Assembly (NCBI GenBank): GCA_029891385.1
Contig: CM057228.1
Location: 33,545,023 to 33,609,022 of the forward strand
Direction: 5' to 3'
Source of the DNA: Erythroxylum novogranatense
Lineage: Eukaryota; Streptophyta; Magnoliopsida; Malpighiales; Erythroxylaceae
DNA length: 64,000 bases
Position 1 is the stretch's first letter, and every line of letters starts with the position of its first letter. The notes beneath the pieces are model-generated. The model ran no database searches, had not been told where the DNA came from, and saw nothing but the letters and a program-made list of their open reading frames with translations. Shown here piece after piece: positions 12,246 to 22,695 of this stretch. The position numbers and the translations under genes are program-made.

Positions 12246-13390
12246 ATGCCTAGAATGAAACAAGCCTCTAGGCCGGGCAAAGCAGCCATCCTCTTCTTCC
12301 TCCGATCACACCATTTCCCTTCCTCGCAACCTTCCGCTTTCCTCTCGTCCGGTAGATCCTGAGTGCGATCACCGGTGGCAACTCGTGTTGCCGGTCAAGA
12401 TATACTTAAGGAAAACCATTTCCTCTAACCCTGCAACAAACCATTTTGTCCGTCAGCTTTTCAAATTAGACTTAGCTGGCCTTGCTCAACCTAATTCTAT
12501 TGGCAACCTCACATTTGTCCGCCAATACTATTCATATGCTCGCTACTCCCACACCTACGGAATTAATTTCCGGGTGTTTCCATTCGATGTTTTCACTTTC
12601 GTAATTATCCGTGAGCATTACCATCTTCCGTCGTCCTCATTGCCGATATTCACCTCCTCCGTGATTACCCATGGAGGAAGTCATTGGTACTCTCTACTTT
12701 GCAGGTCTCGGTGGCTTCAACCCGTGGTTCTCAACGGTACATCCGTCGGACCACCCTCCTTCCTGAAGCTCGTCCCTGGTTACATTTTATATGTAACAAT
12801 ATTATGTCGACCCTCCATCTTTCTAACATCCCCAAAGAGCAGGCCCTATATATCTACTGCGATGATCGCGCCGCCTGTAGACCTAGCCCTCGCCATTTCT
12901 GCGCCCTTCGCCAAAGTGTTCTCTCCACCAACCCTAAACACAAACTCCTTTTCCCCCATCTCATTTCCGATCTGTTACGGACCTATCGAGTCCCGGAACA
13001 TCCGGTCGATCTCACCTTTTCGCCTACCTCTCCATTTTTCTATGTCCGTTTAGGTCAGCCACGTGCCATTCCACCCCACCTCCCCCCAACCTCGCTTCAA
13101 AGATCTTCTTCCCCACCTCACCTAGAGCCCTTCTCCGTCCTTCCTGTTTCCCGAGGCTTTGCCTCACAACCTCCCCCTCTGTTCCCCCCGCCTCCTTCCG
13201 AGGTGGCTCTGCTGCGGAAGTCCTTGACCAGGCCGGTTCACTTCTTTCGAGACTCAGGTGGCCGCCACGCATTTCCTGCTCACTATGATTGCGGCCCACC
13301 TCGGGCTGCCTATTCCGCCTCAGTCCCGCTTCTTCAAATGCTCCTAGCTCTTCTACTGCTGCCCCGCCAACTGACGATCCTGCCACATAG
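12246..13390 (+). pseudogene. F1 third ORF, 'putative plant transposon protein' type (Transposase_32-like)
   Basis: ATG at 12246 starts MPRMKQASRPGKAA, a typical N-terminus for these ORFs. Across two frames (12385-13053 and 12684-13595) are blocks such as GNLTFVRQYYSYA, ARPWLHFICNNIM, KEQALYIY and LLFPHLISDLLRTY. Their order and spacing resemble the domain known as putative plant transposon protein (PF20167), common in Athila/Tat elements. The C-terminal part is rich in P and S. The frame changes several times, so it is a pseudogene or error-bearing. It lies between the protease and the 3' end where autonomous elements carry pol or an env-like gene. Its biochemical role is unknown. The domain call is from memory of the pattern and could be tested by a profile search. 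Confidence 0.6.
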
Positions 13391-14758
13391 TCTGGGCTGT
13401 TTATTTTCTTTTGTTGTTGTTTTTCCTGTATTTTCTTTTCTTCGTTGTATTTTTTTTTTAGTTCGTTCTACGGATCCTCTTATTGTACATTACATTTTGA
13501 GCTTAATGCTATATCCACATTTACATTTTGTATATTTTTGTTTCGTTTCCTCTGCCTTTCGCTACTTTTGTCATTGTGGACAATGCCATGTTTAAGTGTG
13601 GGGGAGCCGTTCCCTTTTATATTTTGCATTGTACACCTATTAAAACTTGTGCATAATTTTGTGGGCCCGTTGCTTTTACTGATAAATTTGGACTCAATCA
13701 AACATTTTCTGACTGTTCTTTTGTGCCCTTGCATGCAAAGCCCTTATAAGTTTCAAACGATACTTGAGTTTTTGTGAAAATGCTCTCCATTCTTGAACGA
13801 TAATTGGTTTTGGCAAAATTTTAACTTTTGAAGTTTTCAAAACAAAGTAAATGGGAGCATGCTAACAAGGTAGCATTTAAGTTTTAAGTTTTGAGATTGA
13901 TCATTGAGACAAAACCTTGTTGGAAGGATATTCGAGCCAAAGATTTTTCTTCTATATTTTGTGTGTGCATCCGCTTAGTTCATGCTTCTCTAGAACTTGT
14001 GTGGCTTTTACTCAAAGCTTGATGGACTAGATTTTTGTGGATATGATAGGCGTTTTTATTTCAACCCTTTCCCCAAACACCAACCCCTAAACACTGCTCC
14101 TCATGCTAGCCCTTCGAGCCTTCTTCTTGCATGAGCATTTGCATGCATTTTTTTCGATAGCGTCAATAGTCGGTTTGTTTTATTTTTAGTGAAAAAAAAA
14201 AGTTAGTCTTGTTTATTCCAAAAAAGGGATAATAATGTGTATTGAATCCTAAAATGGGATTAGTATCTCAAAAAAAAAAATTCAATCAAAATTTAGTTTA
14301 GTAGAGGTCTAGTTTCAGTATAGATTATCGACATCGATCCCTCATTTTATGCCATGCTCATATTTTTCTTTTTCTCACATCATCCATTCATTTAGCCTTC
14401 CGCTCATTACAACCCTTAAAGACCTCTTGATCTTCAAATTGATAGTCCTTGTAGTGGAGAAATAAAATTGATACAAGCCTATGGTAGGAGATGTATTAAG
14501 TAGATTGAGAGAAAATATCCCTACTATACAAGTGAGTTGGCGTAAACACCATATCCCGAGTGATTCTCCGTTGTTCAATCTCTTATGCTTAAATTCTTTC
14601 AATGTTTGTTTTATTAGCACTCTTTCAATTTCTTTGCGTTAGAATTACGATAAAGTGGATTGAGTCAATTTTGGTTGTTGTTTGAGCATGGGGCAGAATT
14701 TTCTTTTACTCTTGTACCTTTTGACTCTTATAAGCTTTGTTCGAGAGTACAAAGGTTT
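13391..14758 (+). other. F1 3' untranslated spacer
   Basis: No coding signal. After the third ORF comes a block reading GTGGACAATGCCATG followed by AAGTGTGGGGGAG (13594-13606), a near copy of the terminal PPT. T-rich runs and short A runs (14190, 14270) follow. Confidence 0.6.
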
Positions 14759-14773
14759 AAGTGTGGGGAATTT
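14759..14773 (+). other. F1 polypurine tract
   Basis: AAAGTGTGGGGAATT immediately precedes TGATTGG, the start of the 3' LTR. This is the usual Athila/Tat plus-strand primer and fixes the element's orientation. Confidence 0.88.
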
Positions 14774-15022
14774 GATTGGACCAAATTTATACTATAAATT
14801 AGGCCTGTTTTCTAGTAATTATGCATCTGTTGACTCTCGATCTATGATTTTTATGCTTATTTTGGTCCCGCATTTGAGTTTTGATAAATTGCACATTGTC
14901 AGTATTTTGTTGTCATTTGTCATTAATTCTGCATAATTTTTATTGGGACAATTGATACTGCAAATGGGTTGTATTTTGTAGGACCAAAGGAGTCAACATT
15001 CAAGAAGTCAACATGCCGCGAG

Positions 15023-15145
15023 ATTCGCTGGGGCGAACCCAAACCTCCATTCGCCGCGGCGAATAAATTAAATGCAATTACTTCGCTGCGACGAGTGACC
15101 ATCCGGACTTCGCCGCAGCGAACTACAGCCATTCGCCGCAGCGAA
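15023..15145 (+). repeat. U3 palindrome array TTCGCCGCRGCGAA in the F1 3' LTR
   Basis: Five copies at about 15023, 15050, 15082, 15109 and 15132; three are perfect or near-perfect 14-bp palindromes. The array ends about 65 bp before the TATA box. The same spot in the 5' LTR (6973-7094) shows decayed copies. Confidence 0.85.
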
Positions 15146-15210
15146 TGTCGGGTAACCCGGCCTATATTTGGCAAAGTATCCACTGTTCCGACCCGGCCCG
15201 CACGTATCCC

Positions 15211-15218
15211 TATAAAAA
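15211..15218 (+). promoter_or_regulatory. Predicted TATA box of the F1 3' LTR
   Basis: TATAAAAA in the context CGTATCCCTATAAAAACTTG, matching 7157 in the other LTR and 55656 in F2. Confidence 0.6.
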
Positions 15219-16231
15219 CTTGCCATTTAGGGCAAAAAGGGACGGCCGCACAGAGTTTTTCTTTTCCTCCCTTTTCTTCGTTCTTCTCCAGTTTCTTTCA
15301 TTCTTTTCTGTTTTCGCTTCTAATAGGTTTTCATTCCGTATTACAGTTCACCCTGCACAACGTTATTGTCTTCATCTTCAGCGATTAAATCGTCGATCAT
15401 GAGTATCGGTGGTTCTTCAAAAGTGATGGAGTTGGCGGAGTCATGGCGGCTAAACCGATATTCTCCGAAAATGTAGCGAAGGTCGGAGTTCCATGAGCTT
15501 CAAGGGTAATCAACCATAGTTTTAGATTTTGTCATGTTTTGTAAAACCTCAGAGTTGGAGATTGCGATATATGATGGATTGAATCCGCTATAGTTTAATT
15601 GGATGCAAAACTTTGATTTATGGTGTGGATTAGTTTGTGTTGGATATTGTTCGAAATACATGAAGTTTCATGTATGTTAAACAGATTTGCATGAGTTAAT
15701 TTAATCTACCTAGTTGTGTTTGATTGAATTGATTGTGTTTTATCTGGTTAACTTAATGCATAAATCATTTAATGCCATACACTAAGGGTTTTAACAAGCT
15801 TTAATTTATCGAGTTGATCAATTAAATCTTGGACTTAACGAGTTGTTAAGGTTGTGTTTTCGAAACTTAGTGGATTTTAAACCCCGATATTTATTTTGAG
15901 TGATGATGACCGAGCCACATTTTCAGGAGAGTTTTAATTAATAGTTTTCAGTCTCATTTAATTTAAATTGCCTTATCTTTTCAAAATCCCAAAAATATTT
16001 ACCTTTGCTTTAGTTTAGTTTAATTTTAGATTAATCAATCAAAACCCCCTTTTATTGCTTTCATTGCATGCATAATTCAAACATTAGGCTAGTCTAGGAT
16101 CAATTGGTGCATTGGTTCCTTGAGAGTCGACCCGAGGTTGCATCCTGTATTGCAATCCTTGGTATAAATTTTATTTGACCGATTTCCAAGGATCAATTCT
16201 TAAATTGAACGATAAGCCGCCGATCACGGGT

Positions 16232-16237
16232 CCAACA
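16232..16237 (-). mobile_element. Six-base terminus of LTR A1 beyond F1
   Basis: CCAACA directly follows the right TSD of F1 and completes the GGGTCCAACA family-A terminus that stops at 6718. It marks the joint between A1 and element C at 16238. Confidence 0.85.
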
Positions 16238-17013
16238 TGCACCCATGGTGAACTACTGGGTTTAATAAACCCCTTATCAAACAAATCCTGCAACTACAGC
16301 TTTAACTCTCTCAGTTCTATAGGTGTCATTTTGTATGGAGTAATTGAAATAGGGTTTCTACTAGGGAGGAGTTCTATATTAAACTTTATTTCTCTTTCTG
16401 GTGATAATCCAGGTAAATCTTCTGGAAACACATCTGGAAAATCCCTTACTATAGGGATCTGCTGTAGCTCACTGATCTCACTTCTAGTATCCCTAACATG
16501 AGCCATATACCCCTGATATCCCTTTCTTAGAAGTCTTTGGGCATGCATAGATGATATTCTGTTAACAGGAAACCCAATTCGATCACCTTGATATAACACT
16601 TCTGTTTCTGGATTAGGCCTAAGTATAATTCTTTTGGCATAACAATCCATTATAACATGGTGATTTGATAACCAATCCATACCTAAGATAATATCAAATT
16701 CTAATACTGCCAACTCGATCAAATTTGCCATAAATTTTCTGTCCTTTATTTCCGCTGCACATGAGGAGTAAACATATTTCACTTCAACAGTTTCCCTTAA
16801 GGGTGTAACTATGATCAGAGGGTCTTTCATTAATTCTCTCTCTTTATCTAGCTTTCTGGCAAAACTTGGTGCTATAAATGAATGAGTGGCACCCGAGTCA
16901 AATAACACTTTAACATTCTCATTTTGGATAAGGACTATACCTATGTCAACATTCATCATAATTAAAGAAAAATCATATCTTTTATTATAACAAAGCAAAG
17001 ACATTTTATTCAT
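16238..17013 (-). pseudogene. pol: Element C protease and start of RT (Ty3/gypsy, Tekay-like)
   Basis: Minus-strand open frame 17013-16294 (239 aa). The N-terminal half is an aspartic protease with the catalytic triplet in LFDSGATHSFI and the later conserved FDIILGMDWLSNHHVIMDC. The second half is the lead-in to RT: DFPDVFPEDLPGL, then ELLPSRNPISITPYKM. A stop near 16294 ends this frame. Another minus-strand frame to 16238 carries the next RT motif (KGFIKPSSSPW), so a frameshift separates them. RT is then cut by LTR A1, and the remaining domains must lie left of the window. The LGMDWL and PEDLPGL motifs are typical of Tekay/Del chromoviruses. The 239-residue frame is one of the longest intact coding stretches in the window. 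Confidence 0.88.
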
Positions 17014-17032
17014 AATATAATTTAACTAAATA

Positions 17033-18562
17033 TCAATAGGTTTGCATAGGATTACCTATTACAATTGTATTAGAGGCCTGTGCTTCTTGGGGATTTACAG
17101 CAAACACTCTCCCTTGACCTTTATTTGTTGGGGCTGGTGTTGGCATCTGCCCCATATTCTGGGTAGGAGCTTGGCCTTGTGGTCTACCTCTACCAGTTGG
17201 GCCTCTATTAACAGGTCTGTCTATTTGTATAGTAGTCTGTGAAGCCAGGGGTGGAGCTACTTGGTTTTCTTGCATTAGGCAGTCTTTCATGAAATGCCCT
17301 TGTTGTCTGCACCTATAACAACCTCTGAACCCGAGTCTACAGGGTCCTTGATGATTTTTTCCACAGACATTACAAGCAGTTCTAACCTGTGGATGTGTTG
17401 GAGATTGCTATGATCTAGACTTAGTTAGGTTCTGTGTACCACTAGGTGTTGAAAATACTGATGCACTTAGATTTTTGACCCTGCCTTGACCCCCTCTCTA
17501 TAGTTCTAGAGGAGCAGACTGTATTGTTTTTTCTGTTTGTCTCATTTGAGAGCTATCTCTTTCTCTACGACCTCTACTGCTCTGGCCTTTACCTTTTCTT
17601 CTCCATACTCTTTTTGCTCTCCCCTTTTTTACACTTTGCTTCTAATTGTCGAGTCTTATCAATCAATCTCAACAAATTGGGGAAGTCAATAGTTGCAACA
17701 ACAGTATACACGGAAGGTATGAGTCCCAGCTTGTCTTTCAATTTTTGCAGCTTTAGTAGGTACAATTGTTGTAGCAAATTTGCATAAGTGTAGAAATTCA
17801 CTTGCAAAATCATCCATGCTCGTGCCAAAGCTTTGCCTGAGCCTTTCAAATTGCAAGGCTCAATTCTGTCTTTCATATGGAGAAATAAACTCATCGATTA
17901 ATGCTTGTTTAAAGAATTCCCAGGTCAGAGGATTCCCACCATATAATTGATCCTCAATATTCCTTTGGAACCATTCCTAGGCATTCTTTGTCAATTTAAT
18001 CCCTACTAATTCTATGATCTGTGTATTAGAGCAAGTCAATCTCCGGACCATTTTCTCAGTATGACTCATAAACTCTTGGGTATCCTCATGTCTCTCACTA
18101 CTAAACTTAGGGGTTTGTAATTTCAAGAAATCATTGATACTTACCCCTTCATCATCTAAAGCTCGCCTAGGTAATCCTCTAGGCATTTGCACTAGCTGTG
18201 GTGGTGCAGGAGCAACTTCAGGTACACCCTGAGTTCTTTCTCTCTCTCTTTCTCTGAGTATTCTTACTTCTTCTCTCAATTCTTGAACCTCCTGCCTTTC
18301 TCTTAAGACTCGATTCTTTGCTTCTAAGGCTTTTATTCTTTGTTGTAAGGTTCTAACATCTTCCCCTTAAGCAACTGGCCTTAAGCAGCTGGGGGTTCAA
18401 GTTCAATTTCTATCTCTGATCTGCTCCTAACTCTAGGTGGAGATCTTTCTTCTTGTTGTTCTTGTTGTATAGATTCAACGTCAATTACAACAATCAGAAT
18501 TTCCCTTTTTCTAGGACGACCTCATCCTCGTTGAGGAGGTATTCTTCTTCTAGGAGGCATCT
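17033..18562 (-). pseudogene. gag: Element C gag remnant with zinc knuckles
   Basis: The start codon at about 18562 gives MPPRRRIPPQRG, the usual start of Tekay/Del gag, with an early stop. A coiled-coil-like E/R-rich stretch at 18279-18220 is followed by the capsid block INDFLKLQTPKFSS and QEFMSHTEKMVRRLTC (18130-18035). Further down (17894-17589) is a K-rich helical part. Two zinc knuckles lie at about 17375-17275: CNVCGKNHQGPC and CYRCRQQGHFMKDC (the second is CX2CX4HX4C). A Q/P/G-rich tail (17290-17033) leads to the protease. Gag packages element RNA. Several stops and frameshifts break it. It lies between the C PBS (18956) and the protease, the normal order for gypsy elements. Confidence 0.82.
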
Positions 18563-18955
18563 CTATTATAGAGAAAATTAAAATCATTTAGATATCAAAA
18601 TAACATGCTATTAACATGATGCAGATCCTATACTCCATGGTGTCATGCTTATGAAAGAATACCATATGCATATATCATATCATATACATATTTACATATT
18701 ATTCTCATTCACTGTGCTTTTTCAACATTCTATTCTTCTCTATTTAACTGGATTGTTTAGGATTGAGAAGGCATTTTAAAATACCTTTGATGTGTTTGGG
18801 TTTCTTTGTATAGTTAGCAACCTATCCATTCTACTTCTCATTCCTGCACACATCCTTATCTCTTTCTTTCTCATTCTTGGTAACTATTAAACTTTTCTTT
18901 AATACTTTTTGTACATCATATAGATCACAAGATCCTTACTCTTATACAACTTTTG

Positions 18956-18967
18956 GCTATGATACCA
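18956..18967 (-). other. Element C primer binding site, initiator Met tRNA type
   Basis: Minus strand reads TGGTATCATAGC, one change from the Met-initiator PBS, two bases inside the LTR end (TGTCA on the minus strand at 18970-18974). Confidence 0.85.
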
Positions 18968-18969
18968 TC

Positions 18970-21822
18970 TGACATGAACTATCTTTTGGACCATGTTGAC
19001 ACTAGGGAATGGGTAGGCTTAATGCCACCAAAACCCATAGTAAGCCTAATTTTTTCTATTTTCTACTGAAAATCTGGCATGACCCATTTGTTTGTCTGAT
19101 TAATCCTTATACCTGTTTAACAGTTTAGAAAGAAGTAAGGATCCCAATCTACAATTCTCACATGCATTATCTACGTATAATCTGCCAATCTATGATCATC
19201 TCATATCATCAACTGACATCATTCTCAATAACATAGCATATCCATACATGTATCATGTACATATGATTATGACAAACCATAGAGCAGATATAAACATCTG
19301 CAATTTACATCATGCCAAAAAATTTACTTGTTTGTTTATCCAAGCCAGTCTCAAAAGGCTTGGATTTCTCTCTCTAACGATCTGCTAATCCCCTGAAATG
19401 ATGATAGTGAGAGGTGAGTCTACAACACGACTCAGTGAGATATAAACATGTTACCATGCTTGTGAGGCTAGGTAACACAAGGCTAGCTTCACAAGAATGG
19501 TCTGTGGCATTCTAAACAACAATATATGGCATCAATGAATAAACAGGTAGTAATGTCAAATGCGGTAATCACATAAGTATCAATAATAAAGCTCAATATG
19601 AATTGTTCTAAAAAAAACATGAATCTGGTTTATGAAGTATTTCTAAATTTTTGGGTTCTTTCTTTGGTAGAGTTCTATAGGATTTCTAATTCTAAGCTTT
19701 CTCATTTCTAAGTTTTGATTTTTTTTTCTTCTGAATTTCTTAAGAAGAGACAGAGGCATGTTAGTACGACATATCTCCCTTTTTCTTATTCTAGACAAGG
19801 TTGACCTAACCCTGCCCCTGGAGGTCTGCCCTCTCCAAGTAAGATCAGAATGTAACCCATCACCGGCGGGTTGCTTATGTGCACATGGTCTGATAATATA
19901 CTCCATCAGCTGGGTATCCTATGAACTCACCAATCATGGCTAACAAGAAAAACATGATTCATCGAAGAATTGTAATTAATAGGTTCAACATAATAAGGGG
20001 ACCAGAAGATGTAACAAATCTGAATATCATCTGGTCAATCTGGCATACAACATGCTAGGCTCAATCACATGGAGTCATATATCGAATAAGTCATATAGGT
20101 TCGAAAAAAATTTAACAAACTGCAAGATAAAAGAAAAGGATTACTACACAAGTATAGTAGCATGATTATACTCACCTCGACTGTCTCAGGGGTTTTGATC
20201 TCTTTCTAATTTTCTTGAACTTGAGAGGTATTATATATGACTTCTAGTTCTATTCCTCATCTGTTTTCACAAGCTATTGGGTAACATGCATGAAAATTTC
20301 ATATACCTGCATTAGTCATTCTTACAAAAAAACTCATTTCTTAACACGTATCATTAAAAATGTATATTTTAATCACTAATTCATCTGCATAGGTCTCATT
20401 CATGAAGGCATAACTTTTTATACATAGGTCCAATATTTTTCAAACTTTACATACCTCTATTTAACACATAAATTCACATTTTTCTTTTATGACCATTTTC
20501 TAATTCGGTCATTAAGGAATCCAAAATATCCCATTTACAGTCAGCCTTAATATTCAATCATGAGTTGGACCCTTCCCATCTCAAATCCTTATAACTTATT
20601 CATTTCTTATCCAATTAAGGTGATTAAAATCTCCATTTTCAATAGACTCATATGGCTATCACATATCCAAAGACGGCTAAAAAATGCTGAAATTTGTATT
20701 TATTGTGATTTTTATAAGCCTGTCCTGTTTCTGTTCTCTTCTGTGTCACTAAGTTTAGTAACACCCTTCACTTATTTAGCCATATCTCACAGAATACTCA
20801 TCCAATTAAAATTCCCTTTATACAGCACTCAGATGACACATTTTCGAGCATTTCATAATTAGAATTCATCATCCTATTCTAACTCTAAAGTCCTCAAATA
20901 ATTAACTTTCATTTCGTGTTTCAATCCCATTGGTATTCTGAACTAGTTTCAATTTGGGGCCTATTTCATTTGTTTGGCTCACCCTAAATTCGTGAAAAAA
21001 AATCAAGGATATAGTAGACATCTGTATATACAACTTCTAAGTTTTGAGTTTCTGCAAATTCACATGTTAAACAGCTCAAAAAATTGTATAAGGAGGACTT
21101 ATGAATCTGTCTCCATTGACAGCTTGAACTCCAAACCCTAGGTTTTGATTTAGCCCCAAATCACCATAAAAAATGAAAAATTCCTCATGTTAATTTGTCA
21201 TTCGACATCAAAGAATAAGAATTCATCATCAAGATCATCAAACCCATAAATTCCATCAAATGGGTTTCCTAGCCATGAAAAAGAAGAGGGAGAAACTAAA
21301 CTTCAGTCGGTAGAATCAAGTGTCGGGATCAAGGCTTACCTTTTTGTATTGACTGATTGGCTTGATTCTCCATCACATTCTTGTTACAAAGGTTGAAAAC
21401 CTTGAAAGAGAGCTTCCATTGTGGTTTTCGTAGGTGAGGAAGGAGGAAGAAGACAAGGTTTTGTCTTATTTATAGCTAGCTTCTTTTATAAGCCACTTTG
21501 TTCATTATTTACAAAAATGTCCCTCTTGGACTGGTTCTTTAAAATTCGTTCATATAATTTCCTGTGACCACCGAAAAAGTGTCATACATCATTAATTTGA
21601 TATCTCCAAAAACTTATAGTTCACATTGATTTTTTGTTTTTTGGTGTAATGGGTAAATCAGATACCAGGTGGTACATATAAATGGACAGAACATGTGATG
21701 GTGAAGGGTTATGAATATTTTGGTGTTTTCGGCTAGGAAAAGAGGGGAGCTTTAGGGAGAATGAATAGGGCAATGGAAGCACTCAACCATGAGATAACCA
21801 AGGGGGGCTAGACATCCCAACA
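18970..21822 (-). mobile_element. Element C 5' LTR (right boundary uncertain)
   Basis: The LTR end next to the PBS is firm (TGACATGAAC on the plus strand at 18970). The other terminus is less sure: CATCCCAACA at 21822 gives a TG...CA LTR of 2853 bp with about 345 bp of U3; TGTCA at 21584 would give 2615 bp. A TATAAATA box on the minus strand at 21467-21478 supports promoter direction. No coding potential. Only one LTR of C is in the window. Confidence 0.6.
21467..21478 (-). promoter_or_regulatory. Predicted TATA box of element C LTR
   Basis: Minus strand AGCTATAAATAA, with a second TATAAAAG a few bases upstream (about 21485-21492). A purine/pyrimidine-rich leader follows. Confidence 0.5.
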
Positions 21823-22558
21823 TTGGTTCAGAGGGAACATCGACATCGACAAACTTAGTTCACATTCCTTTCTTTATTTATTGTTTTCTTTCTCTCTTTA
21901 GGAATTGATTGTGTTATCCTATGCGTATGAATTAGGGTTTTGTGCATGAATGATTGTATTATCGTTATCATTCGATTGTTTGTGTATGAATCCACAGCAA
22001 TAATTTCAATATAATTTGTAATTGTTATATTTAAGATTCATTTCTAGCAGCTAATAGCTCGGAATCATTAGGGATAACATAACCTAGGTTAAATGACTCG
22101 AACGTATGTAGTTGTTGTTTAGATTTGTCTATTTTTCTCGTTCATAATCTAGGTTATCCGATAGTCAGGGTTAATTAACGAGTTCTTCTTAATTAACTAC
22201 TACTTAAAGATAAGCTGTGATTGACAGAGCTTGCTGTTAATTCATGATAAATAATCTAAAGAGAGGTGTGAGACGATAATTCAATGACATATGTGAAATT
22301 GTGCTTAGGTTAAAATTAAAGCAAAGAACTAGAATTCAAACCATTAGTCAATTTTATCAATTTACTTTTTTTTAATTTGAGTTGTTTTTATAGATTCAAT
22401 TTTATTTTGTTTTCTAATTTTCAATGAACCAAAACCCCCTGTTTTACTTATACAGATAATTTAGGAGAGTAATTAGATTTAATCTCTTTGGGATCGATCT
22501 AAACTTGTCATTGCTATAGTTGTAGGTTTAGTTATTTGTGTAATTTTACGATGTTCTA
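21823..22558 (+). mobile_element. Element G 5' LTR, R/U5 part (Athila/Tat type)
   Basis: AT-rich plus-strand sequence ending just before an Athila-type PBS. It contains the block ending in AACCCCCTGTTTTACTTATACAG (about 22433-22457) that resembles the AAAACCCCC region in the U5 of F LTRs (8001-8012). The left limit is uncertain; G's U3 was probably lost or lies beyond C. No second LTR of G is in the window. Confidence 0.5.
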
Positions 22559-22564
22559 TTAATT

Positions 22565-22583
22565 TTGGCACCGTTGCTGGGGA
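22565..22583 (+). other. Element G primer binding site, Athila/Tat type
   Basis: Reads TTGGCACCGTTGCTGGGGA, two transitions from TTGGCGCCGTTGCCGGGGA. It sets element G on the plus strand. Confidence 0.85.
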
Positions 22584-22695
22584 GTGTGATGCTTTAGTTT
22601 TTGTTCTTGATCTTAATTGGTGTTTTACATATATTTGTTTTAATTAATTTTTTTCATTTATTTCTTGATCTTTTCACTTTTCATTTAATGTTTAT
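22584..22695 (+). other. Element G leader, left fragment
   Basis: T-rich untranslated leader directly after the PBS, cut by solo LTR D. It ends in the TSD TTTAT (22691-22695) and resumes at 27363. Confidence 0.7.

Larger units (their letters stand above)
6719..16226 (+). mobile_element. F1, complete Athila/Tat-type LTR retrotransposon without RT
   Basis: A 9508-bp plus-strand element with LTRs 6719-8178 and 14774-16226, both running from TGATTGGACC to CGATCA. Five-base TSDs CGGGT lie at 6714-6718 and 16227-16231. PBS is at 8181, PPT at 14759. It inserted six bases from the 5' terminus of LTR A1. The interior (8179-14758) holds gag-like sequence, an aspartic protease remnant and a third ORF of the 'putative plant transposon protein' type, but no RT, RNase H or integrase. 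It is therefore a non-autonomous Athila/Tat derivative, or one that lost pol. Confidence 0.9.
14774..16226 (+). repeat. F1 3' LTR
   Basis: 1453-bp partner of 6719-8178, ending CCGATCA and followed by the TSD CGGGT. Its U3 palindrome array is cleaner than in the 5' LTR. TATA box at 15211 (TATAAAAAC). Confidence 0.93.

Noticed and set aside
12684..13595. 303-aa frame as a host gene.
   Set aside because: It lies inside F1 between its protease and PPT, switches frame with 12385-13053, and resembles the third ORF of Athila/Tat elements.
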